Position numbers and translations under genes: made by a program
Shown here: positions 62,459-64,000 of the stretch, piece after piece
Layout: every line of letters starts with the position of its first letter
Position numbering within the stretch: the stretch's first letter is position 1
Notes under the pieces: generated by a model
Told to the model about the DNA's origin: nothing
Seen by the model: the letters and a program-made list of their open reading frames with translations, nothing else
Databases searched by the model: none
Origin: Lithospermum erythrorhizon
Taxonomy: Eukaryota; Streptophyta; Magnoliopsida; Boraginales; Boraginaceae
Length of the DNA: 64,000 nt
Assembly (NCBI GenBank): GCA_019722365.1
Contig: JADFUC010002016.1
Span: 186,001-250,000, forward strand
Reading direction: 5' to 3'

Positions 62459-64000
62459 TGAGTTCGAATAAATGCTTCCTCAGTATATCAATGTAGAATG
62501 TTGTTAAGAATTTAATATACTACTGTATACTCCGTATAATATACTCATTATGTATTAAGAGAAATATATTGGAATTTAGTTTGAGTTTGAGTTGTATCAT
62601 CAAAATAATGTATGAAACCATATGAATTGGAATAAATGCTTCCTCAGTATATGGTTGTATCACTTGTATGGAGTTGAGTTTTTCGAAAAATGAAATTAAA
62701 TCTAATTGCTTCATTCAAATAAATATGGTTTATTTGAACACCATTTTGACATATAAATGTAATAAAGACATAAATTCAAAGTTAGCTAGTAAATAACTTA
62801 ATGATTAAAAATAGATTATTTATTTTTCGAAAAATTAATTATTATTGATTGTTCGGTGAATGAGACTTCTTTATTAGGATAGCCTTTAATTCCAACACGT
62901 TTTACGAGTACTTTTTGATTATAATAGTAATTATATATATTATGTAGGATATAATAATAATAATAATCTTTTTTTAGTTCTTAATAAAATATTTTTGACT
63001 AAATAATTACATAATATTTCCTCCATTCCTATTTGTTAGTCCCATTTTTTCAATTTAAAAATCTCATGTTAAGTTATCTTTTTACCAAAATTAAAAAGAT
63101 ATAATCGAGGAAAATTGAATGATGTGAATTAAATTTAAATTTGTCTTAAAAGCTTTTTATCTGACATGAAATAAAATGAATATCAATTGGGATGGAGGAG
63201 TATAACATAATGTCCAGATGAAAAAATCGTAAACTAATATAATCATCACTTAGACTTGTACTGGAAATTGATGCCATTTTCTTTTCTGGAAGTCGCTCAA
63301 GTCTATGCCATGGTAAACCTCTTCACCTCTCTTAATTGATACACTATTTTCCGCTTAATTATCAATCTTATCTTTATTTCCTAATTTTGTTTTTTTTGTT
63401 TTTAATTCTTGACTATAAATATTAAGTTGATGCTGAAATCTATGGATCTGAACTCTTTCTCACTTGCACAATTTTTACGGGTTTCTAATTATTACGTACC
63501 AAATTGAATATGTCAAATCATAGGAGTTGATTTATTAAGTATCGTACTTTATCTATCTACAACTAATTAATTTTAGTATGTACTGGACTCGTAACACTAG
63601 TGTGGATTAGTTCATAGATTTATTCGAATTGACTTTATCCATTGTTTCTGAATTGACCCAAGATGAATTGCAAAATTTATCTACTACTTCTTGTTATGTA
63701 AGAAAGTGTAGGTAGTGTATTGAGTTATTTTGATTTATTACATTGTTTCGAGAGCTAGAGAATATAAAATGTTTGACTCCGGTCTTACGATGTATTGATT
63801 TAGTCTCTATTTTTTGTTTAGTAAGGGGTTAGTGAGTTTTATTATGATGATTTATGAGATTAATTGAGTGATGTTTCCGAAGTTGATTATGAAACTGATG
63901 AAGTTTATTCATAAAAAGGCTTAATGAAGTTCATCTTAAGTGGTAGTTTCATAATTTAGAATATATGTTTGTTGAACGGTGTATAGTAGATTTCAAGTGC
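62459..64000. other. Intergenic, 3' flank of terpene synthase
   Basis: AT-rich with no further exon recognised. Contains a short direct repeat with AATAAATGCTTCCTCAGTAT at 62467-62486 and 62631-62650, and a Stowaway-like MITE at about 63014-63204. Confidence 0.5.
63014..63204. mobile_element. Stowaway-like MITE, about 190 bp
   Basis: The left end TATTTCCTCCATTCCTATT and the right end, reversed, TATACTCCTCCATCCCAATT form imperfect inverted termini of the CTCC(A/G)TTC class, with TA at both edges. The interior is AT-rich and noncoding. Confidence 0.65.

Noticed and set aside
1..64000. CRISPR arrays, operons or prokaryotic-type defence systems
   Set aside because: No regularly spaced repeats or bacterial-type gene packing; introns and plant gene families show that this is plant nuclear DNA.

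Overview
The window is nuclear DNA of a flowering plant. It is AT-rich, with small GT-AG introns, plant-type gene families (DYW-class PPR, Dof, DUF1218, geranyllinalool-synthase-type terpene synthase) and plant LTR, Mutator-like and MITE elements. The RPB2 gene layout (a large uninterrupted 3' exon) fits the asterid 'RPB2-d' paralogue as I recall it, so an asterid eudicot is likely. I cannot name the species.

Layout. 0.6-2.3 kb (-): a decayed DYW-type PPR gene. 4.9-11.3 kb (+): a complete 19-exon second-largest subunit of RNA polymerase II (1188 codons) with one splice acceptor that lacks AG. 11.9-12.6 kb: an element with long inverted ends, then a tRNA-like sequence. 13.4-16.1 kb (+): a three-exon, probably plastid-targeted, TPR membrane protein. 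17.1-19.8 kb (-): the 3' part of a TRAPPC13 gene, a pseudogene with several independent lesions. 20.5-31.3 kb: an old LTR retrotransposon with a matching 5-bp target duplication, filled with fragments of other copia-type elements. 32.2-33.5 kb (+): a GT32-type glycosyltransferase whose frame breaks in a G-tract near the C-terminus. 34.7-35.1 kb: a hAT-like MITE. 36-38.6 kb (-): a degenerate FAR1/MULE transposase. 41.9-42.5 kb (+): a Dof transcription factor. 43.3-45.4 kb (-): an intact DUF1218 membrane protein. 46.3-46.7 kb (-): a copia reverse-transcriptase relic. 48.06-49.24 kb: a Mutator-like element with a perfect 9-bp target duplication and a G-rich core. 49.25-50.23 kb: an element with decayed long inverted ends that carries fragments of three unrelated genes (P4-ATPase, acyl-activating enzyme, F-box protein), a chimeric Pack-type element. 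50-58 kb: mostly AT-rich intergenic DNA with MITEs, a near-perfect hairpin and a tRNA-like sequence. 58.1-62.5 kb (+): a complete 12-exon class I diterpene synthase of the geranyllinalool synthase type (872 aa).

The genes form no functional cluster; they are an ordinary mix of housekeeping, plastid, cell-wall and specialised-metabolism functions. The notable material is the mobile-DNA layer and the splice-site and frame lesions in otherwise conserved genes. All exon coordinates were set by hand from splice signals, frame continuity and remembered family sequences; no alignment or transcript data were available.
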